NCBI GenBank assembly: GCA_014607495.2 | Contig: CP053169.1 | Location: 6,820,001-6,884,000 of the forward strand | Origin: Carposina sasakii | Taxonomy: Eukaryota; Arthropoda; Insecta; Lepidoptera; Carposinidae | Direction of reading: 5' to 3' | DNA: 64,000 nucleotides | Shown: piece by piece, positions 13,150 to 25,259 of the stretch | Numbering within the stretch: position 1 is the first letter of the stretch | Layout of the letters: each line of letters opens with the position of its first letter | The notes under the pieces: generated by a model | The model's database searches: none | Told to the model about the DNA's origin: nothing | What the model saw: only the letters and a program-made list of their open reading frames with translations | Translations under genes and position numbers: made by a program

Positions 13150-13318
13150 GATCAGTCTTGAACATTATGTAATTATGTTGGTATTACTTTTATTTATGCT
13201 AAAGCTTTAATACTGTAATATATAGATAGTAAGCGAGCAGGATTTTTGTAAGTTTATTTAAAAAATAACTGATCAAATTAAAGTTTATACTATATGCAAG
13301 TTATAAATATGAAATTTT

Positions 13319-13324
13319 AATAAA
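13319..13324 (+). terminator. Poly(A) signal of Exo84
   Basis: AATAAA lies 170 bases after the Exo84 stop. A second AATAAA follows at 13358-13363. Confidence 0.5.
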
Positions 13325-13493
13325 CCAGTTGTGGTTAAGCCCACTCTTTCATTTTCAAATAAAACCTTTATGTGATTTTTAAATAATTTATTATAAAACC
13401 TTGGAATCTTAATTTACAATATTGATAATATAATAATAATATACAAGTAGTAGAGTAGAATAATATAAGTATATATAGTTAACTTTATTCCTG

Positions 13494-13499
13494 TACTAT
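13494..13499 (-). terminator. Poly(A) signal of Vps33A
   Basis: TTTATT on the plus strand reads AATAAA on the minus strand, only 15 bases past the Vps33A stop. Another lies at 13387-13392. Use of the second would bring the transcript end close to that of Exo84 on the other strand. Confidence 0.4.
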
Positions 13500-13513
13500 A
13501 AACCTACTCTAAA

Positions 13514-16500
13514 CTATTTTTCCATCAAAGATTCTATTAGGGTGTTGCCATTAATTAACTTAGTTGTCAAAACAACAAACTCCACATTGGAGTCTACTTT
13601 TTGGCTAATATTTCTGAGCGATATAATTTCTTGGAATGTGCACCCGCCTATGAAAAAGACTAGAATGACTCTAGGATTGTCCAGGGTTACTGAGTTCTCA
13701 CTGGAGATAGAGTTGCGACGCACCATGCGAGGTTGCAGTGTTTGCAGCTCTTCTAACGTAGGCCCTGGCAGCAAGTTTAGGACATCTTGGATCCCTGTAA
13801 ACAATTTTTTTATAATAAACCCACAATCTATCTATCTATCTATACATATATTAAAATTGTAACGGATCGATGTTTGTGCACACTGTTCTCAGAAACGGCT
13901 GGATCGATTCCGATGCAGTTTTCAGGAATATACAGGGTGATTTTTGGTCGTCAACGTTTCCGAAAACTACAGAATCTCCCGATCATCACGATCATTTTTC
14001 TCCATGGAAGCATACCTGGGAAGTGTCTGGTTTCCAAAATATTAGGGTCAAAAGTTGAGTAAATAGACTGCGTTTTTCTGAATAAATGCACATTGAAATA
14101 ATTAACATCTGTCACACTATAAATTTCGCCCGAATAAGTTATAAAAAAAAAAAATACATTTGTTTCCCAGCTTTTTTTTGACATAAACTTACTTTATTTG
14201 ATGTATAGAGTACGTACCCTTCGTTAAGGGTGGCCACGAAAAAACGCCCTGTATTGTGCCTAGGCTACTTTTTATTCCGGTGAAAATGTTTTTATCCCGG
14301 ATAATTTTGTCATTTTGCTTTTTCTGCAGTCCACGCGGACGGAGTCGCGGGCGTCCACTAGTTTTTAAATATACTTCTATACATTCTCCCAAGTGATAAG
14401 CTAGCAATAGCAACACTTGTCACTAACACCTGCCCTCGCTATAGTAAATGGGATCTCCTTTATGATCGTGCAGTTCTGGCTATCCCATTTCGGAAACACA
14501 GCCATGTGTATATTTTTGTATGTTGGTATATCCCTTTATTAACATGACAGCCCTATTATGTAAACATATGGGTCTGGAGGACTCGTTAGTTACGTCAAAT
14601 GGAAAGCCGAATACTTAAAGCTGACAATAATTAAGCCTTATGTAGTAGGTCTAACATCAAGAAGGGCGCTCGATGTTTTTTACTATGCCCGCCTTTGTCA
14701 AGCCAAGCATCCGTATGATGAATTTGGTGAGAGCGAGATATCTCACTTTTAAACGTCAAATTCACAGAGCTATTAATAACTAGATAAACTAAGTGGATAA
14801 CTACTTTGCATGTAAAAATAGATTTAAGAATTAGAATAGACACTCATTCTCGAGCCACGCTGAATGAATTAGGGCTGATAGAAGTGGTTTGCAATCCCTT
14901 TTTACACACCAAGTTGAAACACTTGCCTTGTCTAGTTATTACTTAGCTCTGTGGATTTGACGTTTAAAAGGGAGACGTCTCGCTCTCACCAAATTCATCA
15001 TACGGGTGAAGATATGTGCGCCTCACACATTCTTGTATACCTACAATATGGTCGATACCGGCAGTCACACTTAAACCTAAACGTAAAATTAGTCCTACCT
15101 GGCCTTTTCTCTCCCAGCCATTTATGTTAAGAACGGAGAGAGATAGACCTGACTAAGATTAGGTTAGGTTTAAGTGTGTCTACCGGAATCGACCATAATA
15201 TTTAGATTTCAGGATTTCCGATTTTCCGCCTAACAACAACAAGCGAAAGTATAAAAGATTTCACATTTTTTAACAGCCAAAAAGCAATGGAACATCAAAT
15301 CAAACGAACTTCATCATTGCCAGAAGAACTAGCCAGGGAGATCAACGATTGATGCTGCTACGTACGAGTGAGTATATGTTAGGTATGCGTTTTTTGTGGT
15401 TTTAACATTAATTTTAACATTTGATATGCGCAGCAACGAATTTATCGCTGCATGATAAGGATTAGTACCTACATAAAACCAATACTAGTTAGTCATGAAG
15501 CCAGTTTAATAACTTCACTGTGATAAAAATATTACCATGAGCAATGTGGTTATTGTATTGTATTTTATCTAAATTACTACATATTTATTAGTGAACCTGA
15601 ACACCCGCGATTGAGTTTGCGTGAACTCTACTTTATTTAACCTTATGTTATTCTTACGTACTTATAAGATTTATAACTGCCAAGTTTCATCAAATTCCGT
15701 TCGGTATTTTTGCGAGAAAGAGTAATATTTTTTTTAACGTTTTATATGACTTATTATTAAAATACATTTATACATGGCTGTGTTCCGGAAACGTGGTAGC
15801 TAGAAGTGCAGGATCATAAAGGAGATCTCACAGCCAAGCTAGGTGGTTTATCGCCTGAGAATTCCCGAGTTCTACAGCCGACTCCTACGACATGCACGGA
15901 AGGAGTTGCAGCTGATCATCAGGATGTATTAACATATTCTTTTCCACTATTACTTACATAGGTACATTACATATTCACACGGCTGTTTTCAATGGGGTAG
16001 CCAAACCTGCGGGATTATACAGGGTGTTTTTTCGTTGCCACCTTATCGAAGGGTACGTAATCTATACATCAAATAAAGTAAGTTTATGCCAAAAAAATGC
16101 TGGGAAACTTAGATGAAAACAAAATAGAAGATAGTGACTCGTCTTCAGCGCGTGGACCGCTTAAATTAGGCCAACATCGCCTGATTTTACTCATTTGCAG
16201 TTGAGAGTAGCAATAGCACGGTCGTGTGACGGAAGAAATTCTTTTTTTATTTTAAGCGGGGTAAAAGTTATCAAAATGCCTTCATGTGCTTTTGTGCGTT
16301 GTACTAATCACTCAAAAAAAAAACAAATCACATGGAATCACTTTTCACGCATAAGTACACGAAAACTTTAAATTCTTAGGTTAATAATTGTAAATTCACT
16401 CATTGTTTTGATCGCCATTTTGCAGAGCGAGATAAAAATATATGATACATCTATGTACGACAAGTTAAACAAGCAAACACGTGCCGTGCGTGTGCGAATG

Positions 16501-19500
16501 CGCCCGCTGTGTTTCGTTTTTGCAGTAGCTTCTTACCATAGTTATTGTCTGGGACACGAGCTGACACGACTCAACCCGAAATTATTCCGATGATGCTCTA
16601 TTGAAACGCGCTTGTCTCGCTCGCGCTACTGTCGAAATAAATAGGTTTGTCTCTATCGCTCAGTAGTGTACAACGTTAAATACAATTACAGCTGTGTGTG
16701 TGTTCGCGCGTGTAGTTGTGTAGCATGCCTAATTTCTAGTTGACGATTTTAAGGACGTGCCCTATCTTCCGCTATTTTGTTTTCATCTAAGCTGGGAAAC
16801 GATGTAATTTTTACCCGACTGCACGACGCAAAGGAGTGGTATTGCGTTTAACAGCCTATGTATGTATGTATGTTCCTTTGAAGCACTACACAGACCAAAC
16901 GCCTCGGACGATTTTTATGATTATATGACGTCAATCGATTCCTCTTAGTACGGCGAGTGTCACTAAATACATGACGTTAGTGAAAATCCAATATGGCGAC
17001 TACTGGACGAAAATTAAAAAAAATAGGTATTTAAAAATCTTTATCAGTTTTCTCTCCAATTTTTTCGATCTGACTGACCCTTTAGGATCTATATGTCGAT
17101 TTACAGTTGCGTAGCAACCATTCTCGCATATAAGTTTTTAGACAGCAGCAAGACGAAAACTTCTTGCTGCCGAACATGTTGAGCATGTTTCTTGAAGGCT
17201 AATATTATTTGCTAATATAACTAAAAAGTATAAAATAAAAAAAACATAATTTAAAAAATCCAATAACCCGACTGCGTTCAAAAGAACTATTTAATAATAA
17301 AATAATTTAAAAAATCCAAAAACCCGACTGCTTAAAAAAGAACCAACTAATGTACATAATAAAAAAACAAAAAAAAAAAAACAAGCACTTAGATGTCCGG
17401 TGGTCTAGAATTCTATAATATTATTATGGAATGAATACTATTGAAGAACATAAAATATTTTCTAATGATCGTAACATAACAATTGAATAACCAGGATCTA
17501 TTGAAATATTAGCTTGGCTGTCGGATAATGGATCCCGACTGTTCAGTTGTTATATGTTGTTCAGTGATATTAATTATTTCTCGTGAAAAAATCTTGCAAC
17601 GCGCGTCTTATGCATTTATGCAGAAAAACGCAGTCTATTTACTCAACTTTGGACCCTAATATCTTGGGAACCAGACACTTCCCAGGTATGCTTCCATAGA
17701 GAAAAATGATCGTGATGATGAAGAGATTCCGTATTTTTCGGGAACGTTGACGACCAAAAATCACCCTGTATGTATAAAGGATCCCACAGACACGTTTGGC
17801 AGATCGGGGAGAGATGTAAATGACGAAATGACAGTCATAATAATAATCACTGACAAGTTGCTAGCTTATCGCTTCAGAGAATGCACTATTACTTATTAGT
17901 AGATTTGAATATTATGTTACACACACTACACAACACATTAACTTAGTCCCACACTAAGATCCCTAAGGTCTTGTGTCGTATGTTGATATTGAACTTAAAA
18001 TTTACTCACCAGCCCACCCTTTGTTCTTAGCAATATGCTCGCTAAGCCTCACAGTTAAAGGTGTATATTTGACTGACAGGTACGATTTACTTTTCGCCTC
18101 TGGGTCATTCTCATCCATTGTCAATTGCAAGGACTGAAAATAAATTGTTTCCATAGAATCCTTAATCTGTATCTAAAATTATTTTATAACAAAAAATATT
18201 TGTGAAACATTGTAGATTAACTTATTAACTAATTAACGGGGCGCCTTCTATTATGTGGGTATCTCTTGTATTTAGATACAAAATGAGTCAAAACTTACGC
18301 TATAAGTAGGTATTACTAAGCGGTCATTTGGTAAATATTCTTTTTTTGCAAAAAATATAACAAGCTTGAAGCATTCTTTGTATAACTGTGACATCACTAT
18401 CATCATCATCTTATCCCATTATTATAGTGTCGACGCAATATGGTTTCTTTCGAAAAAAATGGTGTCTCTCGTATTCATGCTCGTATTAGAGCGAGCATGA
18501 ATGCCTATTTTTTATCTGATATTTTAATGCACATTATAACTGTTAAAGTTATCATAATATCTACATTTCAAGGCGCATTGGCGCAAGCTGTAATGCTTTG
18601 TAATATGGTTGTTGTTATAAATAAATAAATTAGAACTTATAAAAAAATATAATGTATATTATGCCTTCTTATACAAGTTTTATGTGGAGTAATTCCTACC
18701 TTCTACTCTCTCCGCTACATTTTTATTACACATTCACAAAAAGAATGGCAAAGAATTGAACATTTATGTGTCTGTGTTTCATGTTCGGAACATTTTATTT
18801 TCTTAGAATAATCAATTGGATTTCACATATACACAGTCACAAATTAAGAAAATTGAAAAAAAGTAGGGTAAACACTAACCAACGCGCAACGTCACACTTA
18901 AATATAAACTTAAAATTAGTCATGGCAGTTCCCCTCCATTCCTTTATGTTCTTTCCATTTTTTTCCTTGCTGTCCCTTTCTGTCTCAGCCATTTACATTA
19001 ACTATAGAGAGACAGCCATAACTAATTTTAAGGTCAAATGCGACGATCAGAATCTCGAATTGTTGACTTCGAGAAACCAGTGGTAAATAACGAAGAATTT
19101 AATTTAAGACAAACACACATTAGGATATAAAAAGGTTTTGTGTATTTGTAAGGAACCTACCTTCCTCAACACCGAATACTGCCTCGATCCGGTCTGCGTT
19201 TTCAGCAGTCCGCATTTCTCGAGATTGCACAGAGTTAGCCACGACTTGAGTCCGTACACTTGTACAACCTCCCGCTTGTAGTAGTCCAGTACTTTGGGCT
19301 TCAAGCCTGATCCCGTGGCACATTGTAGGCAGATCAGCCTGAGTACCTACGGATGATTGTTATATAGGTAAATAGACGTAATATTTTATGGTAAACACAT
19401 TACATTCCACCCCTGCCTGCCCGTGGGTATCGTACGAGGCGATTAAGGGTTTCCGGGAGGTGGGCAGCAGCGCCTCCCGTACTGACAACATAATCTGAAA

Positions 19501-22500
19501 ATCACATTGCGGTCACCAACCCGCCTGCCCAGCGTGGTGACTATGGGCAGAACCCCCCCTGTGGCAGTAGCCTTGTGGCGTGCCCTGGGGGAGGCCTACG
19601 TCCAGCAGTGGACTGCAATAGGCTGCAGAAGAACATTACACGGGATGTAAGTGGATGCGACTAATACCTCAGTGACTGGCAAATCAGGAGGTCGAGCCTT
19701 ATGGCGTGCTCTGGGGGAGGCCTACGTCCAGCAATAGGCTGAGGAAAAATGTATGTTTTAAGGATACTTACTTTAGTAAGAGGAGCCTCTTGCGCTATAA
19801 GGTCTTCAATGAATGTGGAAACTCGCTCGTTATCAATGCAGTTCAGGAATCCCTCTTCACACTGGATGAGGTCGTGGAATTCGAAGCTGTCTGTCGTCTG
19901 GAATAGAGCATAATTTACAGTGTACTATCCTTGTTTACTTATGGACTTTTTTCTACCATGCAATAGATATGGTTTTATTAATAATTATTAAGCTATTAGT
20001 AGTTCTGTATCTACTATTTTTTTATTAAGAAAAGTCTAGTTAATCCTAAACTCCAAAAGTTTAAAAAATTTGTGTGTCAACATACTGACAACAACTCAAT
20101 GCTGGGCACGTATATTAATGACATGAATAATCCTAATTGGAAATTTAAAATCTTTGCATGTGCTTGGTGATACATTACCTAAGGCAGTATGTAAGTAATT
20201 CGTTCGTATAAGTATTATAACTAATATAGCTAGAGCGCCCGGCGAAGTGTTAAAGCAAATTTTTGCCACCTGTCATGGAAGCTCAATCCAGATAGCCACA
20301 TTGTAATATGACGGATTATACAATCTACGTTCAATAAATTGGCTGTGAATACAATTATATAAGTACCTCTTTAATATACGCCGCAATGGACATATGCGTG
20401 GCTAAAGACTCCTTGTTCGACAGTAATTGTTGAAGTCGCGAGACAAACTGCTTCATTTCCTGCACTGTCTTCTTTTCGTGCCTTTCGTCTAGTTGTGCTT
20501 TTATCGTGCGTGCCTTTTTCGACAGTTTCGGTCCTACCTGAGAGGGAAAGGGAGGGAGAATAATTAGTTATCTATAAGTTTGTATGCTATTTAAAAATGT
20601 TATGTGCATGTTGAGTAATATGCAGTTAAAATAGTCCAATACAACAAAACCTCCCACCGAAATCTGGCTAGAAAAAAATCTTTTCTAGATTGTGTGGCAA
20701 CAGTTTTCTAAATTGGCCAAAAACAGACAAATTACTACTAACAGCCAATTTCATTAACGGATCTCGAGAGATTTTTTGAATACATAATTTCATACTTGAT
20801 TTTCAATTGTTTTCAAACCACATTTTAAATTTGGAATAAAAATATCCGAGATTCTTATTTCCACCTACCAAGCAGCCTAAAATACCTCATTGAAGCAGCA
20901 GTCCCGTATCTCTGCATACAACTCGTCACTAGAGTTGAGCATGACGGTTCGCTTCTCGCGCGCCGTCACCTCGGGGTTGGGATCGTCAGCCGACACGAAC
21001 TTGTCGCCAGGAAACGTCGCTTTCGACACTTTTATACCGTACAGTTCGTCTGGAACGAAAGATACAAACATAGTACATGTATTACATACAGGGTGTAGGT
21101 GACAGCCAGGCAAATACGACAGTGTTATTACTCGCAGGAAATGTATTTTTGATTTGTTTATCAGTAATCTTTGCTCTCCGCGTCAATTGTATCTGGTGAT
21201 CCTGTGACTAATTAAATGGGCTTATTGGTTATTGTGTGACACATTGTTGTTTTTTTATCACTTGTGACTCTTCATTAGGGATGATCAGTTACTTGAACTT
21301 TTTTTTTGTAAATCATCTTTTGGTTAAAACTTTATTTTTAAATGATGATGATGATCTAAGGCCTAATTAAACATTTTTTCCCTGCAAATATGAAAAAATG
21401 TGCGAAAATTTTGAAATTTTCCTGCGAAAATTTTCAGTTTTTCACATTAAAAGTTTTCACGTTTTCACGCGGTAAACACCCGCCTCAGAATCATGGTCTG
21501 AAGTCATGGTATCAATATTTGCCTGGCTGTCACAAACATCCTGTATATGTAGGTACACACCGGCTGTGTTCCCAAAATGGGGTAACCAGACCCCGTATCG
21601 CCTATCTTTTTTGACAGCTCATAGTGATGATCACTTATTAGAAATTAACAACTGGAATTGGCATAATGCCTTTTCTGAAGAAAATTTTGGCATACATGTC
21701 ACTTCATAAGCAATAAGTTTCAACGAGTCACTATGAGATGAACTGTCAAAAAAGATAGGCGATATGGGAGCAGAACTGTAGAATCACGAAGGTCGTCATG
21801 TATAATATAGTGCAGTCTCTAGCTCATCACAGTCATCGATCGCCTGTGAGAACGCCCCTGAGTTCCTTAGTCGACACATAGTTACACATACGACATGCAC
21901 GGAAAGTGATGCAGCTGATGTATTATAGTGACGCCCCGCATCAGCACAGGAAGATATTGTTCGAAAATGATTTGTGTAAATAATAAATTCACTTCATTCT
22001 CTTTAGACTTAGCAAGACTCGCGGACTAGCTACATCAAAGGTCTTACCAGAGATATAATATACCACACAGAGTGGTGGTTAGGTACATTAACAAAACCAA
22101 CACAAGACATGTAGTCCACTGATTTAGTGGTCATCGACTACTACAGCTTTGAAATTGAATAATGGATGACATAACAAGCAATCGATTTAAATAAATTCAC
22201 ACACATTGCGTTTTTTTATTAGTGACGCTCAACTATTTAGGTATAAAAAGGGTAATGACTTAATTTGTTAGAGTAAAAAGTCAACTACATATGTATTTAC
22301 TTTATAATAATAACTTACCAATAAGCCCTTCGTAAGTGAGTTGGGTAGCCATAACGCTGGTGAAGTCGATCGCGCGGTCTAACAGCAGGAGCTGGTCGAT
22401 GCAGGTTGTGGACGCGCCTTTAGGACCTCCTTGCTCCTCCTTGTTTAGGCGACAAAGGAGCTCCCAAACCTATTTTAATTTGAAAGTTATATAGGGTAGG

Positions 22501-25230
22501 TTATAACTTACTTTTAAAATATTTCATTTCACTATTCACTATGGGTGCGCCCACCACCGGGCCCTACACCCTCCACTGACCCTCGGATCTGATAACTCAT
22601 AACTGCGAAAACAAGCACTTGCACTAACTACAATCGCCACGAGAAACCAGACCCGAGCACCTAGCATGCAAGATAATACATCGCACTTTTTCCGAAATCA
22701 AAACCTAGATTAATAATCTACATATGTTTCTCCAACAACCGTGGCATCCTCAGGATTATAGAAATTAGTAAACCACTAATTATTATGAAACTCTAAAACC
22801 CAACACATTCATATCATATCATAACTATAACATATTTTTATTAGCAACTTTCTAAATTATTCATTAGGTAATGTCTAATGTCATGAATCTATTCATATAA
22901 TAAAATTGTAACGGATCGATGTTTGTGCATGATAATCTCAGAAACTGCTGGACCGATTTCGATGCAGTTTTCAGGAATATATTGCGACAGGTCCCACTTA
23001 ACATATAGGCTACTTTTTATCCCGGTAAAATGTTTTTATCCCGGATAATTTCGACATTTTGTTTTATTCTACAGTCCACGCGGACGGAGTTGCGGGCGTC
23101 CACTAGTTTCGAAATATATATGATTTTTTAAAAAGAAATCTATAATGTATGTATTGCTAACCTGTTTAGCAGCAACGCCTTTGCCGTAAACGCGTGGTAT
23201 AATGCCGTATAACTGCTGTATGGTGCGCAAGGACTGGGCAGCATAGTATATACTAGTAGGGTCACCTTCTAAGCAGTTCTCCCTGTTACAAAATAAAAGT
23301 TAATTGGTCCTTTTGCTCATAATATGTATTTGAGCATAAATTGTGAAGATTGTGATGTAATTTTTTACACTTTTAAACTAGACTTGTTCACTTAAATATG
23401 GTTTATTGCTTAAAGGTAAATTTTTACCTAATTATGATTTCACAAAATGGTGTGAGTGTAATATTTCAGAAAAACATAAAATAATATTTCTTATTCTTTA
23501 TTGCACATGCACAAAAAAATATAGCATACAACATAAAAGAAGAGATGCATGTACAATGGCAAGCTTATCTCTACCAGAGATCTCTTCCAGCAAGCCAAGC
23601 AAGTAAAGAGAAATTGTTAACAACAGGATAACATGTGCAATTAAACAAATTCTAAGAAACTACATTTGAATATTTGAAATCAAACATGGTTATATTATTA
23701 TGTTGGTGTGTCTTGTATAATATAAGAAATACATTACAAAAATACTAAAGCAATGCAACAATAAGACAGCGATATTACCTAAAGTCATTCTGCAGTTCTA
23801 GAGACATGACATCACTCTCAAACGGTATGACATCACACTTGAACTCCTGTATAGAGAGCTGACTGAGTACTCCCAGGTTCGTGAGATGTTTCTCACAGAG
23901 CTCACTCTTACGAGGTACTGAGAATAGATGAAACTCCATAGGTGACGTTTGTTTTGCTCTGTAACAGGGAACCGTTTCTGTAAACATTATACTTTATTGC
24001 ACATAAATTAAAAAGATACACATAAATTACACAGGTACTGGATAAATGTACAATGGTGTACTTATCTCTTCAAGAGATTTCTTCCAGCAGACCAAAAAAA
24101 AAGGTAACAGATGTGCACAAACAGAACTAGAAACCTAAATAATCAACCTTATAACTACTCAATAAACTACACATAATATACTTATAACAAATAAACTACA
24201 TAAACATACATACAATATACTAATAAACATTGATGCAAAAGTTTTATGTATTAGCATTTTTTATATATTTTGGGTTAGGTAACTATAAGTCTTGTTTTTA
24301 CAGTGGCACTAGATTTGAGATTTGTATCCAAATCCTTATAAACAAGATATCAAATTATGTATCTATCTGAATAAAATTTTATTTAGTAATACAAATAAAG
24401 GTTAGTGTGTTGCAAAAGGGGCAATGGAAGAAAAACTTGGAAATTCATCATTTCTAAAAAAATTGCCAGCACCCCTTTTGCAACAACCCAAGCTAAATAA
24501 CCAAAGTATGATTAAAGAAACATAATTATTGACATTATTTTACAGCATACTTAAGTTATGAATTTATTTCAGTTTACCTCAAAGATTGAACATAATCCGC
24601 AACCAAATCCATGAGCTCCAACTTGGGTCGAGCAATGAATACAAAATGCTTGACATTAGGTGGAGGCAGCTGTCCCTGCTGCAGTAGGTACATGCCTTCC
24701 ACCTCATGCTCCGTTAGCACTGAGAACTGTGCCACAAGGTTTACAGGCCCTGATAACCATTCATCCCATATTATCACCTATAAGATATACAATTTTACTT
24801 TTAATTTACTTTTTTTCCACATAAGGTTGAAGTTGCCAGCCAAGGGCCGCCAGGCCACGTCGGCGGTGAGAAAAATTTTTGAAAAAGGATTTTTTTGTAA
24901 ATTTGAATAAATTTTAATCTTTAAAAATAAGAACAGTATTTTTTAACTTTTCTTGAAGAGAGAGCGTATCTCTAGATGTCTAACTAGTATTTCAGCTTAG
25001 ATTAATGATTGTTCTTCTTAGTTCTTTTTACAAGTACTTTATGAAGCGTGTCGTCCCATCATTATAATGCACTGTTTTATCTACAAATATTTAAATAGGA
25101 AAGACAGGAAAATTACCTTTGGTCCCTCACATTGTTGAAGTAGATTTAGTAACTCTTTTCTCATTATTTCTTGCACGAAAGCTACATTTAAGCGGCCACC
25201 AGATAGGTGGGAACTGATAACTTCTTTCAT
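13514..25230 (-). CDS. Vps33A: Vps33A (carnation), SM protein of HOPS/CORVET, 11 exons
   Basis: Exons in transcript order: 25230-25117, 24777-24578, 23958-23779, 23282-23162, 22469-22319, 21049-20886, 20537-20367, 19897-19772, 19346-19161, 18133-18010 and 13794-13514. Every junction is GT/AG and all phases agree, giving about 605 residues, close to the 596 of human Vps33A. Diagnostic stretches run in the expected order: [54 protein letters not shown] with [37 protein letters not shown] and [12 protein letters not shown]. The C-terminus ends LIESLMEK, as in Vps33A rather than Vps33B. Sec1/Munc18 proteins of this type bind SNAREs and drive fusion at late endosomes, lysosomes and lysosome-related organelles; the fly gene is the eye-colour gene carnation. 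Introns carry many transposons, but the coding sequence is intact. Confidence 0.95.
13827..14361 (+). mobile_element. Helitron-like element interrupted by a MITE
   Basis: It begins TCTATCTATC after an A. Its 3' end has a hairpin-forming GC-rich stretch (ACGCGGACGGAGTCGCGGGC) and finishes with CTAG before T, the Helitron 3' rule. It matches the copy at 22888-23106, except that a family B MITE fills 13933-14251. It lies in the last Vps33A intron. Confidence 0.6.
13933..14251 (-). mobile_element. Family B MITE (TA target site), inside the Helitron
   Basis: Terminal inverted repeats start CAGGGTGATTTTTGGTCG and end with CACCCTG-like sequence. TA dinucleotides lie at 13931-13932 and 14252-14253. 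Removing the element plus one TA restores the sequence of the empty Helitron copy at 22.9 kb. TA duplication fits a Tc1/mariner-type MITE. Confidence 0.7.
14711..15005. mobile_element. Foldback MITE (family L)
   Basis: Arms of about 73 bases (14711-14783 and 14932-15005) are near-complementary, starting CCGTATGATGAATTTGGTGA. It is non-coding and lies in the last Vps33A intron. Confidence 0.55.
15048..15196. mobile_element. MITE (family M)
   Basis: Inverted ends of about 45 bases start ATGGTCGATACCGGCAGTC; the far end carries the complement with a few changes. A divergent relative lies at about 18895-19035. Confidence 0.5.
15778..15935 (+). repeat. Dispersed repeat family C fragment
   Basis: It shares blocks GGATCATAAAGGAGATCTCA and GACATGCACGGAAGGAG with copies at about 15958-17890 (interrupted), 21551-21955 (interrupted), 34078-34308, 54860-55035 and 59279-59450, plus a remnant at the window start. 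Class unknown. Confidence 0.5.
16109..16790 (+). mobile_element. DNA transposon with 10-bp target duplication and a THAP-like remnant
   Basis: Inverted ends: TTAGATGAAAACAAAATAG at the start and its complement at 16772-16790. GCTGGGAAAC occurs at 16099-16108 and again at 16791-16800, and only once in other family B copies, so it is a 10-base target duplication. From 16276 a frame starts [17 protein letters not shown], matching the N-terminal C-x4-C-x-N pattern of a THAP zinc finger. It breaks after about 30 codons, and a later CFDRHF block resembles the THAP C..HF end. This looks like an internally deleted relative of THAP-transposase elements. Confidence 0.5.
16811..17565 (+). mobile_element. 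LINE-like fragment with tandem tail
   Basis: It contains ACCCGACTGC blocks, a TATG microsatellite and an A-rich end with a diverged tandem duplication of about 57 bases (near 17249-17345, AATTTAAAAAATCCAA unit). This is a common form of lepidopteran LINE 3' ends. A short related piece lies near 2205-2260. No coding potential is left. Confidence 0.4.
17925..17986 (-). repeat. 3' fragment of the tRNA-derived SINE seen at 28.8 kb
   Basis: The reverse complement carries CACGACACAAGACCTTAGGG-type sequence also found at about 28918-28970. Confidence 0.5.
18895..19035. mobile_element. Divergent family M MITE
   Basis: CACACTTAAATATAAACTTA near the left and a roughly complementary block at the right match the family M ends at 15048-15196. 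Vps33A intron. Confidence 0.35.
19412..19745 (+). mobile_element. RTE-like LINE 3' end fragments
   Basis: GGGAGGCCTACGTCCAGCAG encodes the end of an RTE-type reverse transcriptase (GEAYVQQW) and is preceded by GCCCGTGGGTATCGTACGAG. The block recurs in shorter form at about 19690-19745. Other pieces lie at 736-852, 25922-26052, 38379-38500, 42594-43345, 47223-47296 and 60388-60448. Confidence 0.6.
21089..21543. mobile_element. Family D MITE (TA target site)
   Basis: It begins CAGGGTGTAGGTGACAGCCA and ends GGCTGTCACAAACATCCTG, flanked by TA. The inverted ends share GTGACAGCCAGGCAAATA. It is 455 bases long and lies in the Vps33A intron after exon 5. A longer copy is at 53521-54495 and a partial one at 30665-30935. 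Confidence 0.65.
21592..21768. mobile_element. MITE (family S) inside a family C repeat
   Basis: The inverted ends share TATCGCCTATCTTTTTTGAC. Family C reads AACCAGA before and CAGAACTG after it; other copies read AACCAGAACTG, so CAGA is a likely 4-base target duplication. Confidence 0.55.
22536..22790 (+). repeat. Dispersed repeat family E
   Basis: It shares CCACCGGGCCCTACACCCTC and ACCTAGCATGCAA with copies at 28524-28653 (minus), 46930-47127 (minus) and 50699-50862 (plus). The 28.5 kb copy has a perfect inverted pair ATTCACTATGGGTGCG with AAAC on both flanks. Class unresolved. Confidence 0.5.
22888..23106 (+). mobile_element. Helitron-like non-autonomous element
   Basis: It starts TCTATTCATATAATAAAATT after A, has the 3' GC-rich hairpin region and ends CTAG before T. 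It serves as the empty-site comparison for the interrupted copy at 13.8 kb, and ends 55 bases from the boundary of Vps33A exon 4. Confidence 0.6.
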
Positions 25231-25259
25231 GACTATTCACTGTTTAATTTTTCCCAATA

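Larger units (their letters stand above)
16020..17766 (+). mobile_element. Family B MITE with two internal insertions
   Basis: It starts CAGGGTGTTTTTTCGTTGCC and ends GACCAAAAATCACCCTG with TA at both flanks. Its own sequence is present up to about 16108, then 16791-16810, then from about 17566. Between lie the TIR element at 16109-16790 and a LINE-like piece at about 16811-17565. Confidence 0.6.
15958..17890 (+). repeat. Family C copy split by nested transposons
   Basis: Family C sequence runs to 16019 and resumes at about 17769 (ATAAAGGATCCCACAG... CACTGACAAGTTGCTAGC). Everything between is inserted family B MITE carrying further insertions. Confidence 0.55.

Noticed and set aside
19120..19323. 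Alternative minus-strand frame over Vps33A exon 9
   Set aside because: The frame encoding [15 protein letters not shown] matches Vps33A and joins its neighbours in phase; the other does not.
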